From an uncultured Candidatus Melainabacteria bacterium (GTDB taxonomy: Bacteria > Cyanobacteriota > Vampirovibrionia > Gastranaerophilales > Gastranaerophilaceae), in the NCBI GenBank assembly GCA_934675685.1, contig CAKURL010000007.1, positions 1 to 59,433 on the forward strand: a stretch of DNA of 59,433 nt, written 5' to 3'. Below are positions 25,341 through 32,877 of the stretch, piece by piece; positions within the stretch are counted from its first letter, which is position 1; every line of letters starts with the position of its first letter. The notes beneath the pieces were generated by a model. That model did not search any database. It saw only the letters and a list, made by a program, of their open reading frames with translations, and was not told the DNA's origin. The translations under genes and the position numbers were made by a program.

Positions 25341-26984
25341 ATGAAAAAGAGCATACTCGCGCACTTTTGTAATGTTGCGCATAAAATTTTTAAAACCCAA
25401 AAAGCTTTTTCTCTAATCGAGCTTATGATTTCTCTAATCGTAGTCTCGGTTGTGGCCGCTGCTTTTAGCCCAGTAATCACTAAAAAATTATCTTCAAACA
25501 CAGTTGTTGCTGGAGCCACAAAAGCAATCTCTTCAATCCGCTCGGATTGCGCAAGTTTTAATACTTCAGGGGGCGTCTGCTCAGTCTGCACAGATTCACT
25601 TTGCCTTTCTTGCACATTAGATAATTGCGACGAAAACCAAGGAAAATATAAAAATATTGGAAAATGTTCCTGCGAAGCTTGCACTTTAAGAAGCGCAAAT
25701 TGCATTAAATGTAATTCAAAAGACTGCACAAAATGTTCTGAAAACTATTATCTTGATAATTCTTCAAAGTGCCAAAGTTGCCCATCTGGGAAATATTGCG
25801 ATGGTTCAAATTCTCAAAAAAATTGCACAAGCAATTGTAAAACGTGTGATTCCTCTTTGGCTTGCAAAAATTGTAACAGAGGATATTATTTAAATAATTC
25901 AAGTTGCATAAGCTGTCCTGCTGGGTATTTTTGCAATGGCTCAATAAATCAAACCGCTTGCGGAAATAACAAATATTCAACAGGAGGAAGCGCAAGCTGC
26001 CAAGATGTTTCTAAAGTTACAAACTGCAAGACATATTTTAAAACGAAAAATGAATGCCAAGAGTGCAATGAGAAATATTATTTGAAGAGCAACAAGTGCT
26101 ACCCGGTGACTCAAGTTGCTAATTGCTCAACTTATTCAAAGACAGAGGATAAGTGCACAGCGTGTAGTTCTGGGTATATTATAAGCGGCTCAAAATGCGT
26201 TGTTGATTATTATGTTCAAATTGGAAGTTTGAAAGTAACAAAATATAACATGGGTGACCACGCAAAAACCCAAATACCATCAGGAAGCGAAAGCGGCTGC
26301 AAAAAAACTGCTTCCACCAATTGTAATTCAAATAACGGAAATTATTCTGGCTGCCAAAGAACAGTGTGCACTTGGGAAGCAGCAAACGCGATTTGTGCAA
26401 ATTACAAACAAGACAATAAAACTTGGCGCTTGCCTACAACATCAGAAATGTCCTCTTGGGCACAATATTCGACAGGAAAAGGCGAAAATGGATTAATGCT
26501 ATGCGACTCTAGTTCTGTTGCCACAAGCTCATATTGTGCGGACGCGAGCCCAAATTCCGCAAGCGGAGTGTGGGGTGAAAAAAGTTCAAGTGGCGCTGTG
26601 AATTGTTGCCTCTGCTATTATACTGCATATCCTACAAGCAACGGCTATTATTATCCAGGTATAAAGAAAAATCTATATTATTCTTGGAGCGCACAAGGAG
26701 CCACAAATTGTAGTATGGTATACGAAACCTTTGGTAGTTTTAGGGTAGAAAAACCATGTGGCGATAGTAACGATGACGACGACACTCACACTAAAACAGC
26801 AGGAAGTTGCGCATATAATTATGGAACTTTTTATTCTATGCAAAATTTATCATTCCAATCAAGTTCGAAAATGATTTATGCCACTGGAACACCAAGATTC
26901 TACTCACCAAATTCATACGGAGCAATTATTGGAAAAAGCTTTGATGATAATTACAAATCTGTCCGCTGTGTATCTGAAATGTAA
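25341..26984 (+). CDS. Prepilin-like Cys-rich surface protein with C-terminal lectin-fold-like domain (copy 1)
   Basis: 547 residues. The N-terminus has a type IV prepilin signature, a basic leader then A22|FSLIELMISLIV with Glu27 at mature position 5, so it should be processed by a prepilin peptidase and enter a pilus or pseudopilus. Residues 65-290 are packed with CxxC pairs in EGF/furin-like repeats such as NECQECNEKYYL and KCTACSSGYII. The last 250 residues contain WRLPTTSEM and end SVRCVSEM, as in DUF1566 or formylglycine-enzyme/C-type-lectin-like domains. Probably an exposed adhesin or tip protein. A paralog lies at 56.6-58.6 kb. The SD is AAAGGAAA. Confidence 0.8.
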   Translation: MKKSILAHFCNVAHKIFKTQKAFSLIELMISLIVVSVVAAAFSPVITKKLSSNTVVAGATKAISSIRSDCASFNTSGGVCSVCTDSLCLSCTLDNCDENQGKYKNIGKCSCEACTLRSANCIKCNSKDCTKCSENYYLDNSSKCQSCPSGKYCDGSNSQKNCTSNCKTCDSSLACKNCNRGYYLNNSSCISCPAGYFCNGSINQTACGNNKYSTGGSASCQDVSKVTNCKTYFKTKNECQECNEKYYLKSNKCYPVTQVANCSTYSKTEDKCTACSSGYIISGSKCVVDYYVQIGSLKVTKYNMGDHAKTQIPSGSESGCKKTASTNCNSNNGNYSGCQRTVCTWEAANAICANYKQDNKTWRLPTTSEMSSWAQYSTGKGENGLMLCDSSSVATSSYCADASPNSASGVWGEKSSSGAVNCCLCYYTAYPTSNGYYYPGIKKNLYYSWSAQGATNCSMVYETFGSFRVEKPCGDSNDDDDTHTKTAGSCAYNYGTFYSMQNLSFQSSSKMIYATGTPRFYSPNSYGAIIGKSFDDNYKSVRCVSEM

Positions 26985-26998
26985 ACTACTTTTAAATA

Positions 26999-27025
26999 CA
27001 TGTTGGTATTTCTAACATGCATTTT
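26999..27025 (+). terminator. Weak terminator after Cys-rich protein copy 1
   Basis: CATGTT (26999-27004) pairs with AACATG (27014-27019) and is followed by CATTTTTC. The stem is only 6 bp. Confidence 0.35.
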
Positions 27026-27028
27026 TCT

Positions 27029-27052
27029 GTCGGGTTAGTAAACCCGACCTAC
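27029..27052 (+). repeat. 24-bp palindrome-containing repeat, copy 1
   Basis: GTCGGGTT and AACCCGAC form an 8-bp stem with a 4-nt loop, followed by CTAC. The reverse complement of all 24 bp occurs exactly at 56343-56366. Relative to the neighbouring prepilin-like genes both copies lie downstream and have the same orientation. Confidence 0.85.
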
Positions 27053-27107
27053 GTTAGATGAAACAACAAAATTCCAACAATCCAACTTCACAAAAATTTA
27101 CAACCCA

Positions 27108-27398
27108 CTAAAACGCAGTAGTATTTTCGAGCATAAAGCGGTAAAGTTGGTTTTCGTCCTGTTCTTCCTTGGGTTTTAGCTTTTCTTTTTCCAGCCTGAT
27201 TTGTTCTTCTTTTGTTTCAGACTTCAATTGCACAAGAGGAGTCTCCTTATCATGATTAAAGAAATTCCATTTAAAGCCGTCAATTAAACCGTATTCTGTT
27301 TCTGTCTTATACGAACCGACGCCTATGGCAAAAACAGGCGAAACAGAAACGCACGCGAGGACAAAAAAAACAATAAAAAGTGTATTAATATTTTTCAT
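27108..27398 (-). CDS. Small secreted protein, unknown function
   Basis: 96 residues with a signal peptide (basic MKNINT, hydrophobic core, cleavage near VFA/IG at residue 24). The mature part is short, charged and Lys/Glu-rich, without cysteines. No family recognised. No SD: an extended -10 box (TGCTAAAAT) ends 6 nt before the ATG, so the mRNA is predicted to be leaderless. Divergent from the winged-helix gene with 37 nt between start codons. Confidence 0.7.
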   Translation of the reverse strand: MKNINTLFIVFFVLACVSVSPVFAIGVGSYKTETEYGLIDGFKWNFFNHDKETPLVQLKSETKEEQIRLEKEKLKPKEEQDENQLYRFMLENTTAF

Positions 27399-27404
27399 AG
27401 TAAA

Positions 27405-27413
27405 ATTTTAGCA
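27405..27413 (-). promoter_or_regulatory. Extended -10 of a leaderless promoter (secreted 96-residue protein)
   Basis: TGCTAAAAT on the minus strand; the box ends 6 nt before the ATG at 27398. It lies back to back with the divergent promoter at 27424. Confidence 0.5.
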
Positions 27414-27423
27414 CACTTTGAGG

Positions 27424-27429
27424 TATTAT
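27424..27429 (+). promoter_or_regulatory. -10 of a leaderless promoter (winged-helix protein)
   Basis: TATTAT ends 6 nt before ATG 27436. A GAGGT at 27420-27424 could instead act as a distant SD, so the leaderless reading is less certain here. Confidence 0.35.
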
Positions 27430-27435
27430 AACAAT

Positions 27436-27759
27436 ATGTTCGAATATGATTACGAAAATGAAGATAAAGAATTGAAGCTCGTAGGCCTAGAGCTCATGTT
27501 TTTGACGCCCGAAAAATATTCAAATCCCGAAGGAATAACGGCTGTGGAATTGTCAAAAAGAGTGGGGCTCAAAGTCGACATAGTCAAAAAGAAATTGAAA
27601 ATTTTATACGACCACGACATCATTCGCTGTTCGGGCTTGAACCCAAAATATTGGCGCTTTGACGAATATAAATATCAAAGATTAAACGAGGACGACGAAA
27701 TTTACCAGCTTTTGTGTTCTTTTGACGATGTGGATTTTGATAGATATTTCGTTTATTAA
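27436..27759 (+). CDS. Winged-helix DNA-binding-like protein
   Basis: 107 residues from ATG 27436. The stretch ITAVELSKRVGLKVDIVKKKLKILYDHDIIRCSG (residues about 33-66) reads as a winged helix: helix, turn, recognition helix, then a beta wing. The rest is acidic and rich in Asp, Glu and Tyr, ending SFDDVDFDRYFVY. It could be a transcription regulator or a protein-interaction wHTH; no ligand domain is visible. The upstream TTG at 27418 in frame lacks support. Divergent from a secreted-protein gene. Confidence 0.65.
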   Translation: MFEYDYENEDKELKLVGLELMFLTPEKYSNPEGITAVELSKRVGLKVDIVKKKLKILYDHDIIRCSGLNPKYWRFDEYKYQRLNEDDEIYQLLCSFDDVDFDRYFVY

Positions 27760-27824
27760 AAAAATAAAAGCCACACTATATCTATCGACAAAATATTAAA
27801 CAAACTTACGACCAAAAAACCTCC

Positions 27825-27912
27825 TAAAAAATGCCTCGCACCCACGCAATCAGTCTTATAGCTGCTATGTTTCCATTCTGACTCGGTTCGATAGACAACA
27901 TGCCGCAAAACA
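27825..27912 (-). ncRNA. ffs: Signal recognition particle RNA (4.5S type)
   Basis: The minus strand contains the SRP core: GTCAG, a 3-bp AUG/CAU stem capped by GAAA, then AGCAGC (27861-27882). It is preceded by CGAACCGA and followed by TATAAGAC and a GCGTGGGTGCGAGGC stretch that parallels E. coli 4.5S (GACGCGTGTGCCGGG). GUCU pairs with AGAC around the core, and UGC...GCAU pairs with GUGC...GCA outside. A T6 run ends the RNA near 27825. The 5' end near 27905-27912 is estimated. SRP RNA binds Ffh for membrane protein targeting. Confidence 0.82.
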
Positions 27913-28106
27913 TTTAATTCTCAACGATTTTTTAATTTTCAATCTGCAAATAAGTTATCTCACAATATACTCTGCGCCCGACATAAGCTTTCGGTCGAGG
28001 AGACGCAACCCCCCGCGAAGTGTGGCAAGAATATTCTACCATAAAAAACCTGATTTTATAATATTTATTGTAAAATATATTTAGGAAAATTTTAAAAGGA
28101 TAAAAA
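27913..28106. other. Intergenic segment with a GC-rich, possibly structured patch
   Basis: Between ffs and the PurH-like gene. Positions about 27975-28035 are much richer in G and C than the surroundings and include a CCGA...TCGG inverted pair and a C6 tract. This is unusual for an AT-rich spacer and may be a leader RNA of the PurH-like gene or part of another RNA. I tested it by eye against the ZTP (pfl) riboswitch core and did not find the expected words. The last 30 nt hold an AAAGGA SD. Confidence 0.35.
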
Positions 28107-29057
28107 ATGGAAGAGAATAAAAATTTTGATTTTAAATTAATCGAAAAATTATCTTGTGGCGAAAACGAACACCAAAAAGCAGGGCTTTTTCAAACAAGCC
28201 GCACGATAGATTGGAATTTAATCCAAGGCTTAAATTTAAGCTATAATGACATTTTAAATTCGAGCGTTGCCTTAGAAGTTGTGGCAGAGTTTTTTGACGT
28301 TGCAGCGCTTGCAATCATAAACCACGCAAACCCAAGTGCTGTGGCTCTTGGGGCGGACACAAACCAAGCTTGGCAAAAAGCATTTGACTCGAACCCAATC
28401 TGTGCTTTTAAATCTACAATAGCAACAACTAAAGAAGTGAGCGCAATTTTGGCAAAAAAACTTCTTGAAGTTTCTCCTAAAGTCGTCTTAGCTCCAAGCT
28501 TTTGCGACAAAGCTCTTGAAATTCTTTCAAAAGACAATAATATCAAGCTAATTCAGGTGAACACAGAATTAAAAAACATTTTGAATTTTTCAGACGAAGA
28601 AATTAAAATCACCCCTTTTGGCGCATTAATCCAAGAAAAAGACAAAAAAGACTTAGACGTCAATTCTTTTAAAGTTGTGACGAAAAGAAAGCCCGAGCAA
28701 AAAGAAGCGGAAGATATGATTTTTGCTTTCAAAATTGCAAAACACACAAAATCAAGCTCCGCTATAGTGGCAAAAGACTTGAGAACTTTGGCCATCGCAG
28801 CTTCTGAAGCAAACAGCGAAGATAGCGCGCAACTTGCGCTCGACAGAGTCTGCGACTCCGCAAAAGATTCGATTTTGGCTCTCGATTGCTCTTTTAATTC
28901 TATAAACGTTCTTCAAATTGCAGCGCAAAATAGAGTTTCTGGAATTATTCAGCCGCTAAATGGAAACCAAGAGGCAAAAGAAAAAGAATTCATAGAATAT
29001 GCAAACAAGATGAATTTATCTATGATTTCAACAGGAATTAGCCACATAAAGCACTAA
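28107..29057 (+). CDS. Stand-alone AICAR-transformylase-like protein (PurH C-terminal domain homolog)
   Basis: 316 residues. It follows the AICAR formyltransferase domain of PurH: SCGENEHQKAGLF (RYGENPHQ), LSYNDILN (SYNNLLD), HANPSAVALG (KHxNPCGxA), VTKRKPEQKEAEDMIFA (TKRxP), KHTKSSSAIVAKD (KHVKSNAIVLAKD) and IIQPLNGNQEAKEKEFIEYA (IIQPGGS). The IMP-cyclohydrolase domain is absent; ordinary PurH is about 510 residues. The catalytic Lys-His pair reads Asn72-His73, and the GQMSR loop is lost. It could be a degraded or repurposed enzyme in purine or folate metabolism. AAAGGA SD; terminator follows. Confidence 0.8.
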   Translation: MEENKNFDFKLIEKLSCGENEHQKAGLFQTSRTIDWNLIQGLNLSYNDILNSSVALEVVAEFFDVAALAIINHANPSAVALGADTNQAWQKAFDSNPICAFKSTIATTKEVSAILAKKLLEVSPKVVLAPSFCDKALEILSKDNNIKLIQVNTELKNILNFSDEEIKITPFGALIQEKDKKDLDVNSFKVVTKRKPEQKEAEDMIFAFKIAKHTKSSSAIVAKDLRTLAIAASEANSEDSAQLALDRVCDSAKDSILALDCSFNSINVLQIAAQNRVSGIIQPLNGNQEAKEKEFIEYANKMNLSMISTGISHIKH

Positions 29058-29077
29058 AGCTTTTAAAACCAAATGAG

Positions 29078-29107
29078 CGCGCAATTTTTCAAGGTTGCGC
29101 GTTTTTT
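29078..29107 (+). terminator. Terminator of the PurH-like gene
   Basis: CGCGCAA (29078-29084) pairs with TTGCGCG (29095-29101) across a 10-nt loop, followed by six T. Confidence 0.85.
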
Positions 29108-29137
29108 AATTAATAGGTGATGTTTTGAAGGTGAAAT

Positions 29138-30133
29138 ATGAAAATCGATTTCAAAAACCCAAATTCTTTTTCTTTAAAAAAGACAAATCCAATTTCAAAA
29201 GAAAATAAAAATATTTCTGAAACGAAAAGCCAAAAAGAAGCCTCTCTTCCAAGCTTTAGAGGAAATTTGTGGCTTTATGGGGTGGGAGAAATAAAAGCGC
29301 CAAAGCCAAATAATTTCTTTGAAAATGTTTCAAAAACTTATGATGAATTAGAAACAAATATCGCAATTGAAAAAGCAACGATTTCTCAAATCCAAGATAT
29401 GATGGCTTTTGAAGCTCCTTTTTTAAAAAAAGCAAAAGAAGTCGAAAACTCGCCCGAGCCGAGCCAATTTTTCCCTTTAGACTATAAAAAAGATAATCTT
29501 CCGTTTATTAAAAAAAGCCAAGTTGAATATTTAGCTCGCGGACTAGAAGACTTATCCAAAGCAACTTTGCTCCAAAACAAAGCAACTCTTGCTTATGGCG
29601 CTTCTAAACACCCAACTTTGGCTTTTGCTCATTTGCTTGATATCATGGAAAAAATTCAAATAGGGCAAAATGCAGCAATAAAGCTAGGGGGCAGAGAATA
29701 TTTTTTGACAAGAACTTCTCAAAATTCTTGCGAAATCAAAGACGAAGATATGATGACTTGTTCCTTTAAGGATATTTCTTTTAAAGATGGAAAGCTCGAT
29801 TTTAGGCTCGAAAAAGTCTATGCCCCAGAAGACAAATCAAACCCTACATTTGACCAAATAGGAGCAAGGATAGGAGACGATGGAAAAATCAAAGAAATTT
29901 TAGTCAAAAATTCGTCTAACAAATTTGACGAAGAAGGGCAAGCAAGATATAGACTAGATGGAGACAATTTTGAAATCAGATTGGAAGGCTTGCACAAGAA
30001 AAATTGGAACACTTCAAGCTACACTTTTAAATATGACCCAAAAACAGGCAGCTTAAACAACGTAAGGTGGGATAGAACAAATAGCTATTATCCAAATTCC
30101 AATATTGGAGAGCAAATATATGGAGAAAAATAG
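29138..30133 (+). CDS. Conserved-looking protein of unknown function with SFRGN-type N-terminus
   Basis: 331 residues, soluble, no signal peptide. The first 45 residues are Ser/Lys/Asn-rich and disordered, ending in PSFRGNLWLYG. A helical central part (about 60-180) includes AFAHLLDIMEKIQIG. The last 130 residues are mainly short strands (RYRLDGDNFEIRLEG, TFKYDPKTGSLNNVRWD), suggestive of a beta-sheet repeat domain. No catalytic residues or cysteine pattern. The SD is weak (GAAGGTG). Monocistronic, bounded by terminators on both sides. Confidence 0.75.
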   Translation: MKIDFKNPNSFSLKKTNPISKENKNISETKSQKEASLPSFRGNLWLYGVGEIKAPKPNNFFENVSKTYDELETNIAIEKATISQIQDMMAFEAPFLKKAKEVENSPEPSQFFPLDYKKDNLPFIKKSQVEYLARGLEDLSKATLLQNKATLAYGASKHPTLAFAHLLDIMEKIQIGQNAAIKLGGREYFLTRTSQNSCEIKDEDMMTCSFKDISFKDGKLDFRLEKVYAPEDKSNPTFDQIGARIGDDGKIKEILVKNSSNKFDEEGQARYRLDGDNFEIRLEGLHKKNWNTSSYTFKYDPKTGSLNNVRWDRTNSYYPNSNIGEQIYGEK

Positions 30134-30160
30134 TTTTAAAAAATTAAAAAGAAAGCAATA

Positions 30161-30187
30161 AAAAAGAGGGTGCTTAGCCCTCTTTTT
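30161..30187. terminator. Bidirectional terminator between convergent genes
   Basis: AAAAAGAGGG (30161-30170), 7-nt loop, CCCTCTTTTT (30178-30187). Confidence 0.88.
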
Positions 30188-30192
30188 ACATT

Positions 30193-31029
30193 TTATTTTT
30201 CAGCATTTGCTTCTGCTTGTTTTTTTCTTAATTCTTCAGGAACATCTTGTCTATCTTCGTTCCATCTATCAAGCCCCATTTGCTTTCTCACAAGGCCAAT
30301 TCCAACATGGACTCTCCATTCGTCCATCTTCAATTGCGCAGCCAATATTTTGTGGCAACCGATTGGAGGAAGAGGAAGCAATGGTTCATATAAATTTTTA
30401 ATCGCCATCATTTGGTCCGGAGTGATTGCGAGCTTTCTTTTTGGGAATTGAACTTTTGGCAACATCATTTTTTGCCTGATTAAGTTAATTCCAAAGAAAA
30501 CTTTTCTTGGCTCAAGGTTAATTGCTGCCCCGATTACTTCATGTGCATCTGGGTTTGGAAGAGGAAGCATCTTTTTGTACATTTCCTCGATTTGAGCCAA
30601 TTGTTCTTTATTCACAAGCAAAGGTCTTGCTTGTTTTGGTCTTTGAGGACGTCTTTGGTTAAAACCGCCTCTTTGATTATTATTTTGAAATCTTGGGCGA
30701 TTATTATATCCGCCACGATTTTGTTGGAAATTATTATCTCTTCTTTGATAGTTGCCATAAGGTCTTTGTGGGCGATTATATCCGCCGTTTCCGCCATTGT
30801 TGCCGTTGTTGTAGCCTTGGCTTCTATTGTTGTTATATCTTCTTTGATAGCCTTCAGGGTTTCCTGTTCCTGCGCTATAACCTCTTGAATAGTCTTGCGT
30901 AGTTCCGTCTTGAGGTGCTTCAGGAGCGCCCTGAACCCTTTCGGGGTACAGACAGTCGGGGCAAATAACTCTCTTAGGGTTTTTAGTTTCAAACTCTTTA
31001 CCGCATTTAATGCATTTGTTCGTATACAT
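30193..31029 (-). CDS. Zinc-ribbon protein with RGG-like low-complexity region and duplicated C-terminal helical repeat
   Basis: 278 residues. Residues 6-26 form a zinc ribbon (CIKCGK...ICPDC). Residues 45-130 are a Gly/Asn/Arg/Gln/Tyr-rich disordered tract with RG, RGG and YN repeats, the type of sequence that binds RNA and can drive condensate formation. Residues 138-255 hold two tandem repeats of about 55 residues: NKEQLAQIEEMYKKMLPLPN...FFGINLIRQKM, and TPDQMMAIKNLYEPLLPLPP...HVGIGLVRKQM. Probably an RNA-binding protein; no characterised family recognised. Divergent from the two-zinc-ribbon gene with about 190 nt between. Confidence 0.75.
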   Translation of the reverse strand: MYTNKCIKCGKEFETKNPKRVICPDCLYPERVQGAPEAPQDGTTQDYSRGYSAGTGNPEGYQRRYNNNRSQGYNNGNNGGNGGYNRPQRPYGNYQRRDNNFQQNRGGYNNRPRFQNNNQRGGFNQRRPQRPKQARPLLVNKEQLAQIEEMYKKMLPLPNPDAHEVIGAAINLEPRKVFFGINLIRQKMMLPKVQFPKRKLAITPDQMMAIKNLYEPLLPLPPIGCHKILAAQLKMDEWRVHVGIGLVRKQMGLDRWNEDRQDVPEELRKKQAEANAEK

Positions 31030-31184
31030 TAGGACAATCTTTCTATTCTTGTTGTTGTTCCCACCATTAAATTAAATTAATAGGCAATAATTTTAATAAA
31101 TACGCTCTCATTACCAAAATAATATATTAATACATGTTTATTGTATATAAAAATTAATATTTATCAAGCATTATTTTAAGTTTA

Positions 31185-31212
31185 TTGAATTTTTTTAAAA
31201 AATTGTTAAAAT
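31185..31212 (+). promoter_or_regulatory. Promoter of a predicted leaderless mRNA (zinc-ribbon/HTH protein)
   Basis: -35 TTGAAT at 31185-31190, 16-nt spacer, extended -10 TGT-TAAAAT at 31204-31212. The box ends 6 nt before ATG 31219 and there is no SD. Confidence 0.6.
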
Positions 31213-31218
31213 ATAGAT

Positions 31219-31698
31219 ATGGCTAAAGATGGATTAATTAATTGTAAAAAATGCGGAACGCTATTTTTTAAAAACTCGGGACGCGAAATTTGCGAAGAAT
31301 GTTTCAAAAAAGAGTTGGATATAATTGACAACATATCAAATTTTGTAAAATCTTCCCCAAAAGAAAAAGTAACAATAGACGAAATCGTCCAAGGGACTGG
31401 AATCATAAGGGAAGAAATCGAAGATTTAATCACAAGAGGAAGGTTATTTGTGGCCTTACCTAAAATCCTTGTGAAATGCAGGTTCTGCGGAGTCGAATTG
31501 CAAGACGACGAAAAAACAGGCTTCACTTGCAAAAAATGTTTAGTTAAATTTTCCCCAAAAGCAAACGAGCTAGAGAAAAAAGGAATTCAAATCTCCAAAG
31601 CACAAGAAGCAAAAACGCTAAAAAGGCGTCTAAGAGGCGGAATGAACACCATAGACAGCAAAAGCCGCTATGGTTTCATACAAAACTATACATTATAA
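31219..31698 (+). CDS. Zinc-ribbon plus helix-turn-helix protein (YvyF-like)
   Basis: 159 residues. An N-terminal zinc ribbon (C9, C12, C25, C28: INCKKCGTLF...REICEEC) is followed by a MerR/winged-helix-like segment (VTIDEIVQGTGIIREEIEDLITRGRL, residues about 52-77). A second zinc ribbon (VKCRFCGVEL...FTCKKC) and a basic C-terminal tail RRLRGGMN come after. This order resembles YvyF of Gram-positive flagellar operons; since flagellin is encoded 7 kb away, a flagellar regulatory role is possible but unproven. Predicted leaderless. Confidence 0.7.
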   Translation: MAKDGLINCKKCGTLFFKNSGREICEECFKKELDIIDNISNFVKSSPKEKVTIDEIVQGTGIIREEIEDLITRGRLFVALPKILVKCRFCGVELQDDEKTGFTCKKCLVKFSPKANELEKKGIQISKAQEAKTLKRRLRGGMNTIDSKSRYGFIQNYTL

Positions 31699-31705
31699 TT
31701 TTAAA

Positions 31706-32797
31706 TTAATTGTTAAATCTAAATAGCATAATGTCGCCATCTTGCACAACGTAATCTTTGCCTTCCAAGCGAGCGACACCTTTTTCTCTTGCTTGCGCCC
31801 AAGAGCCGCAAGAAATAAAATCATCATAAGACACAACTTCTGCTTTGATAAAGCCTTTTTCAAAGTCTGTGTGGATAACGCCTGCCGCTTGTGGAGCTTT
31901 CATGCCTTTTGTTATAGTCCAAGCGCGAACTTCTTTTTCACCGGCTGTGATATATGTTCTTAAGTTCAAAATGTCATAAGCAGATTTAATCATTCTCTCT
32001 ATGCCTGAATTTTCAATCCCAAGCTCGTTTAGGTAGTTTTTCGCTTCTTCTTTTCCAAGGTCCACGAGTTCTTCTTCTAAATTTGCACAAATAAGCACAA
32101 CTTGGGCATTTTTGCCTACGTAATCTCGAACTTTTTTGGTGTAATCATTTCCGTTTATTAAATCCACTTCAGAAACGTTGCAGCAATAGATTACAGGTTT
32201 TGCCATCAAAAGATGGAAGAAATGGAGCGCTTGTTTTTCGTCTTGCGAAAAGTCGTTTGAATCGATAAATTGACCTTTTTCAAGATAAGGCATGCATTTA
32301 TCAATAACCCCTTGTTGGATTTTTGCTTCTTTGTCTCCTGCTTTTACTTGTTTTGAAATTCTTTTTGTAATGTTTTCTAAAGTCGACATATCGGCCAAGG
32401 CAAGCTCCATATTGATTGTTTCAATGTCGTCTGTTGGGTCAATTTTTCCGTTTACGTGGATTGTATTTACGTCATCAAAACATCTAACTACTTGGACAAT
32501 TGCGTCACATTCTCTGATATTGTGCAAAAATTGGTTTCCAAGACCTTCGCCTTTAGAAGCCCCTTTAACAAGCCCTGCGATATCCACAAATTCGATTGAT
32601 GTTGGGATAACGGTTGTGGTGTGCACTAAATCTTGAAGTTTATATAACCTTTCGTCTGGAACAGCCACAACCCCAACATTTGGCTCAATTGTACAAAACG
32701 GATAATTTGCGCTTTGCGCATTTTTCGCATTTGTAAGTGCATTAAAAAGAGTCGATTTGCCCACATTTGGGAGCCCTACTATTCCAGCTTTTAACAT
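31706..32797 (-). CDS. ychF: Ribosome-associated ATPase YchF (Obg family)
   Basis: 363 residues, full length. G1 GLPNVGKSTLFNAL at residue 8, switch/G3 VDIAGLVKGASKGEGLGNQFL near 70, and the altered G4 NVSEVD (NxxE rather than NKxD), which is the hallmark of YchF preference for ATP. The C-terminal TGS domain includes AWTITKGMKAPQAAGVIHTDF. YchF binds ribosomes and affects oxidative-stress response and leaderless-mRNA translation in E. coli. Convergent with the zinc-ribbon gene, 7 nt apart. Confidence 0.97.
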   Translation of the reverse strand: MLKAGIVGLPNVGKSTLFNALTNAKNAQSANYPFCTIEPNVGVVAVPDERLYKLQDLVHTTTVIPTSIEFVDIAGLVKGASKGEGLGNQFLHNIRECDAIVQVVRCFDDVNTIHVNGKIDPTDDIETINMELALADMSTLENITKRISKQVKAGDKEAKIQQGVIDKCMPYLEKGQFIDSNDFSQDEKQALHFFHLLMAKPVIYCCNVSEVDLINGNDYTKKVRDYVGKNAQVVLICANLEEELVDLGKEEAKNYLNELGIENSGIERMIKSAYDILNLRTYITAGEKEVRAWTITKGMKAPQAAGVIHTDFEKGFIKAEVVSYDDFISCGSWAQAREKGVARLEGKDYVVQDGDIMLFRFNN

Positions 32798-32877
32798 ATA
32801 TTTTTCCTTATAATTTTCTTTTCTTAGTATTATAAGTTTAACACAAACAATATTAAAAGCAGAAATAAAAGCTCTTG

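Noticed and set aside
25600..26200. CRISPR-like periodicity in the Cys-repeat coding region
   Set aside because: The periodicity is from degenerate Cys-rich protein repeats, not identical DNA repeats with unique spacers.
27913..28106. ZTP/pfl riboswitch before the PurH-like gene
   Set aside because: The conserved GUGACUGGC and CCGCCUGGGC-type words were not found on the plus strand.
30541..30902. Plus-strand hydrophobic frames opposite the RGG-type protein
   Set aside because: They are the reverse reading of the repetitive Gly/Asn/Arg tract; low complexity creates the long frames.
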